DNA of 6,016 nucleotides from Candidatus Calidifonticultor daggyaiensis. Lineage in GTDB: Bacteria; Actinomycetota; Humimicrobiia; Humimicrobiales; Humimicrobiaceae. Position numbers and translations under genes: made by a program. Within the stretch, counting starts at the first letter, position 1. Every line of letters starts with the position of its first letter. The DNA lies in the NCBI GenBank assembly GCA_015661035.1, contig JACVJA010000098.1:1-6016 (forward strand), written 5' to 3'. The notes beneath the pieces are model-generated. The model did no database searches and was not told where the DNA came from. It worked only from the letters and a program-made list of their open reading frames with translations. Below are positions 3,924 through 6,016 of this stretch, one piece after another.

Positions 3924-5483
3924 ATGGATAATCCAAAAATTACAGCTCCAGAACCAGTACGTGTAAGGTTTGCCCCAAGCCCAACAGGATATCTTCACAT
4001 AGGAAGTGCGCGAACTGCACTTTTTAACTGGCTTTTTGCAAAAAAAACAAAGGGGAAATTTATATTAAGAATTGAAGATACTGATATAAAAAGGCATATT
4101 GAGAATGCTATACAATTAATTATTAACTCATTAAAATGGCTTGGTATTAATTGGGACGAAGGTCCTGATATTGGAGGAAACTATGGGCCATACAGACAAT
4201 CTCAAAGAATTGAAATATATAAGGAATATGCAGAAAAACTTATAGCACAAAAAAAAGCTTATTACTGTTTTTGTAATCAAAAAAAGTCGGAAGAAAAATT
4301 TAATTCAAAAATTAATATTATTAATGATAATTATAATAATAGTAGTAACATTGCTAATATAACCTATGAAAATGACATTACTAAAATTAATAAAATAAAA
4401 AATGTTGGTAATTGTGAATGTATAAAACTAACAAAAGAACAGATTAAAGAAAATAAAAAGAAAAACTTACCTTATGCTATTAGATTTTTAACTCCAAAGA
4501 ATTACCTAATATCTTTTAATGATTTAGTTTATGGTAAAATTAAGGTTAACAGTGACGTTTTAGAAGATTTTATAATAATTCGCTCAAATGGACTTCCAAC
4601 ATATAATTTTTCTGTAGTTTTAGATGATATCTTAATGGAAATCACTCATGTTATAAGAGGTGAAGACCATATATCAAACACGCCAAAGCAAATTTTAATA
4701 TATAATTCATTCAAAAAAAATTTGCCAAAATTCGCACATTTACCAATGATTATAGGTGAAGATGGTGAAAAATTAAGCAAAAGACATGGTTCAATATCTA
4801 TTGAGGCTTATAAAGAAGAAGGGTTTTTACCAGAAGCCATTAATAACTACATGGCATTACTTGGATGGTCATATGATGAGAAAACTACAATATTTTCAAC
4901 TAATGACTTAATAAATAAATTTACATTAGAAAAGATAAATAAAAAGCCAGCAAAGTTTGATTATAATAAATTGCTTTGGTTTAATGGCCATTATATTAGA
5001 AATTCAAAACCTAAAGTTCTTGAAAAGCTGATACATGACAAATTTTTAAGTAAAATTAAAGATAAAGAAAATTTTATTAAAAAATTACCCCAATTAATTC
5101 CATTAATTAAACCAAGGATTAAAACAATAAATGAGGCAGAAAAGTTTATATTACCATTCTTTAATGATATAGATTATACTAGAATAAAAAACGAATTTGA
5201 TACTTTGGATATAAAGCTTTATTTAAATATAATAAGAGAAGCAGTTTTAAATATTCAATCAATAAAAAAAGAAGATTTTAACCCTCAAAACACAGAAAAG
5301 TATTTAAGGGAATTGTCTGCAAAAAATAATATCCATATTAAAAAAATTGCTGAAACATTAAGGTTTGCCATTTGGGGCTCAAAAGTCAGCCCTCCTTTAT
5401 TTGAAACTATAGCTTTGCTGGGAAAAGATAAAACTTTAGATAGGCTTACAAAGTTTGAAGAATTTTTAAAAAATATAGTTTAA
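3924..5483 (+). CDS. gltX: Glutamyl-tRNA synthetase (GluRS), 519 aa
   Basis: This is a class I aminoacyl-tRNA synthetase that attaches glutamate to tRNA-Glu (and tRNA-Gln, if the enzyme is non-discriminating) in the cytosol. The N-terminal Rossmann fold carries FAPSPTGYLHIGSART with the HIGH-type motif HIGS at 25-28, then RIEDTD, and DEGPDIGGNYGPYRQSQR. The second signature KLSKR is at 283-287, followed by GWS in the domain leading to the helical anticodon-binding region, which continues to the C-terminus. Between them is a zinc-type module: Cys115 and Cys117 (CFC), then Cys164 and Cys166 (CEC). The gap between the pairs is 46 residues, against about 24 in E. coli GluRS; the extra stretch, about 120-158, is rich in Asn, Lys, Ile and Ser. 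This largely explains the length of 519 against a usual ~470-490. No Shine-Dalgarno sequence precedes the ATG, but the conserved VRVRFAPSPTG block 12 residues in supports this start. It is convergent with ackA. Confidence 0.98.
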   Translation: MDNPKITAPEPVRVRFAPSPTGYLHIGSARTALFNWLFAKKTKGKFILRIEDTDIKRHIENAIQLIINSLKWLGINWDEGPDIGGNYGPYRQSQRIEIYKEYAEKLIAQKKAYYCFCNQKKSEEKFNSKINIINDNYNNSSNIANITYENDITKINKIKNVGNCECIKLTKEQIKENKKKNLPYAIRFLTPKNYLISFNDLVYGKIKVNSDVLEDFIIIRSNGLPTYNFSVVLDDILMEITHVIRGEDHISNTPKQILIYNSFKKNLPKFAHLPMIIGEDGEKLSKRHGSISIEAYKEEGFLPEAINNYMALLGWSYDEKTTIFSTNDLINKFTLEKINKKPAKFDYNKLLWFNGHYIRNSKPKVLEKLIHDKFLSKIKDKENFIKKLPQLIPLIKPRIKTINEAEKFILPFFNDIDYTRIKNEFDTLDIKLYLNIIREAVLNIQSIKKEDFNPQNTEKYLRELSAKNNIHIKKIAETLRFAIWGSKVSPPLFETIALLGKDKTLDRLTKFEEFLKNIV

Positions 5484-5604
5484 CATTTATAAGGTTTATA
5501 TAGCTTTTACCTCATAGCAATTGCCCTAACTAGCAAGATGATTTGATTGTATTTTAGTATAGTTTATGTACTTAAATAGCCTAATTTAATTTAACTTAAC
5601 TTAA

Positions 5605-5634
5605 TTTAAGCTTAAGCTAATATTAAGCTTTAAA
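5605..5634. terminator. A/T hairpin, possible bidirectional terminator between gltX and ackA
   Basis: TTTAAGCTTAA (5605-5615) pairs with TTAAGCTTTAAA (5623-5634) over 11 bp with one bulged base, around the loop GCTAATA. Position in a convergent spacer suits a shared terminator. Against this, the stem has only two G-C pairs and neither side has a clean T-run. Confidence 0.3.
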
Positions 5635-5663
5635 CCTTAGTAAGTTATTTATATTGATATTAA

Positions 5664-5692
5664 ATTAAATAATATTAATATTAAATAATATT
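5664..5692. repeat. Direct repeat of ATTAAATAATATT near the 3' end of ackA
   Basis: ATTAAATAATATT is present at 5664-5676 and 5680-5692, a period of 16 bp, with a perfect A/T palindrome AATATTAATATT (5671-5682) across the junction. Its core TTAAATAATATT also occurs just upstream of gltX at 3911-3922. Confidence 0.65.
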
Positions 5693-5703
5693 TAAGAGTA
5701 AGA

Positions 5704-6016
5704 TTACAGCCTAAAGATCATTTCTTCAGGTTTAAGGTCCCTTCCTTCTTGGACAACCCTTTTTGTAAAATAAGCTACAACTAACTCTTCATTTGTAGGA
5801 ATAACAAATACTTTTGCTCTAGAGTCATAGGAATAATCAGCAGAAATTAAACCTTGTCCGCTACCAATTTCAGCGTTTCTCTGGTCATCTATTCTTATTC
5901 CCATAAATTCCAGATTTTCAAGCAATCTCTTTCTCATCTGAGCATTTTTTTCGCCTATACCCCCACTTAATACAATACAATCAACACCACCCATTATTGC
6001 AGAAAATGAGCCAATA
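5704..6016 (-). CDS. ackA: Acetate kinase, C-terminal part (5' end beyond window edge)
   Basis: Acetate kinase interconverts acetyl phosphate plus ADP with acetate plus ATP, the energy-yielding last step of acetate fermentation, in the cytosol. The reading frame stays open to the right edge beyond the internal Met at 5994, adding IGSFSAI before it, so 103 residues plus a partial codon are present out of about 400. Family motifs: GGVDCIVLSGGIGEKN, the adenosine-binding segment of the ASKHA fold; LEFMGIRID; and near the end KVFVIPTNEELVVA, where the TNEE glutamate corresponds, as I recall, to the metal-binding Glu384 of the Methanosarcina enzyme. About 25 residues follow NEEL, ending PEEMIFRL, somewhat longer than many acetate kinases. 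It ends at a TAA (5706-5704), convergent with gltX. Any pta partner would lie to the right, out of view. Confidence 0.96.
   Translation of the reverse strand, partial: IGSFSAIMGGVDCIVLSGGIGEKNAQMRKRLLENLEFMGIRIDDQRNAEIGSGQGLISADYSYDSRAKVFVIPTNEELVVAYFTKRVVQEGRDLKPEEMIFRL

Larger units (their letters stand above)
5484..5703. other. Gene-free, almost pure A/T convergent spacer between gltX and ackA
   Basis: These 220 bp hold no plausible coding sequence, tRNA or G/C-rich terminator. Both flanking genes end here, so transcripts from each side must stop within or beyond it. Contents seen: a weak inverted repeat TTGC...GCAA around 5521-5536, an A/T hairpin at 5605-5634, and short direct repeats at 5664-5692. 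Confidence 0.7.

Noticed and set aside
5484..5703. A tRNA or small RNA in the gltX-ackA spacer
   Set aside because: I looked for a cloverleaf and a T-loop sequence such as GGTTCRA and found none; the only pairing is weak A/T stems.

Overview
This window is AT-rich, with mostly A/T third codon positions and intergenic DNA that is nearly all A and T. It looks like an ordinary chromosomal segment of an anaerobic or fermentative bacterium. No phage, transposon, CRISPR, rRNA or tRNA feature was seen. The taxon cannot be fixed from the sequence. Low GC, acetate kinase, B12 synthesis and dihydroxyacetone kinase suggest a gut, sediment or subsurface anaerobe. From memory, the small TPR protein resembles a family common in Actinobacteria (core GSIREAL...AHYGLGLC...LKIALAMKP). 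A deep-branching low-GC relative of that phylum is therefore possible, but this is a weak inference.

Layout: (1) 1-785, minus strand: cobT, cut by the left edge. (2) 870-1262, plus: a small three-repeat TPR protein diverging from cobT, probably translated from a leaderless or nearly leaderless mRNA. (3) 1210-1833, minus: an unrecognised multi-pass membrane protein whose 3' end overlaps the TPR gene by 53 bp antisense. (4) 1893-2891 and 3001-3735, minus: dhaK and dhaL, probably one operon in the order dhaL-dhaK, with a hairpin plus T-run terminator candidate at the end of dhaK. (5) 3736-3923: a divergent promoter region with two separate short tandem repeats. (6) 3924-5483, plus: gltX, full length, with an Asn/Lys-rich insertion inside its zinc-binding module. 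(7) 5484-5703: a gene-free, nearly pure A/T convergent spacer with a hairpin and repeats. (8) 5704-6016, minus: the C-terminal quarter of ackA, cut by the right edge.

How the genes work together: DhaK and DhaL together phosphorylate dihydroxyacetone to DHAP, feeding lower glycolysis. AckA makes ATP and acetate from acetyl phosphate. CobT makes the alpha-ribazole phosphate used for the lower ligand of cobalamin. GltX charges tRNA-Glu. Only dhaL-dhaK looks like a functional operon; the others are mainly neighbours. I find no convincing new multi-gene system. The points worth a second look are the L-before-K kinase pair with no dhaM, a one-residue shortening of the DhaL metal loop plus a ~31-residue insertion, the expanded GluRS zinc module, the tandem repeats in the dhaL/gltX promoter region, and the unassigned membrane protein with its antisense overlap.
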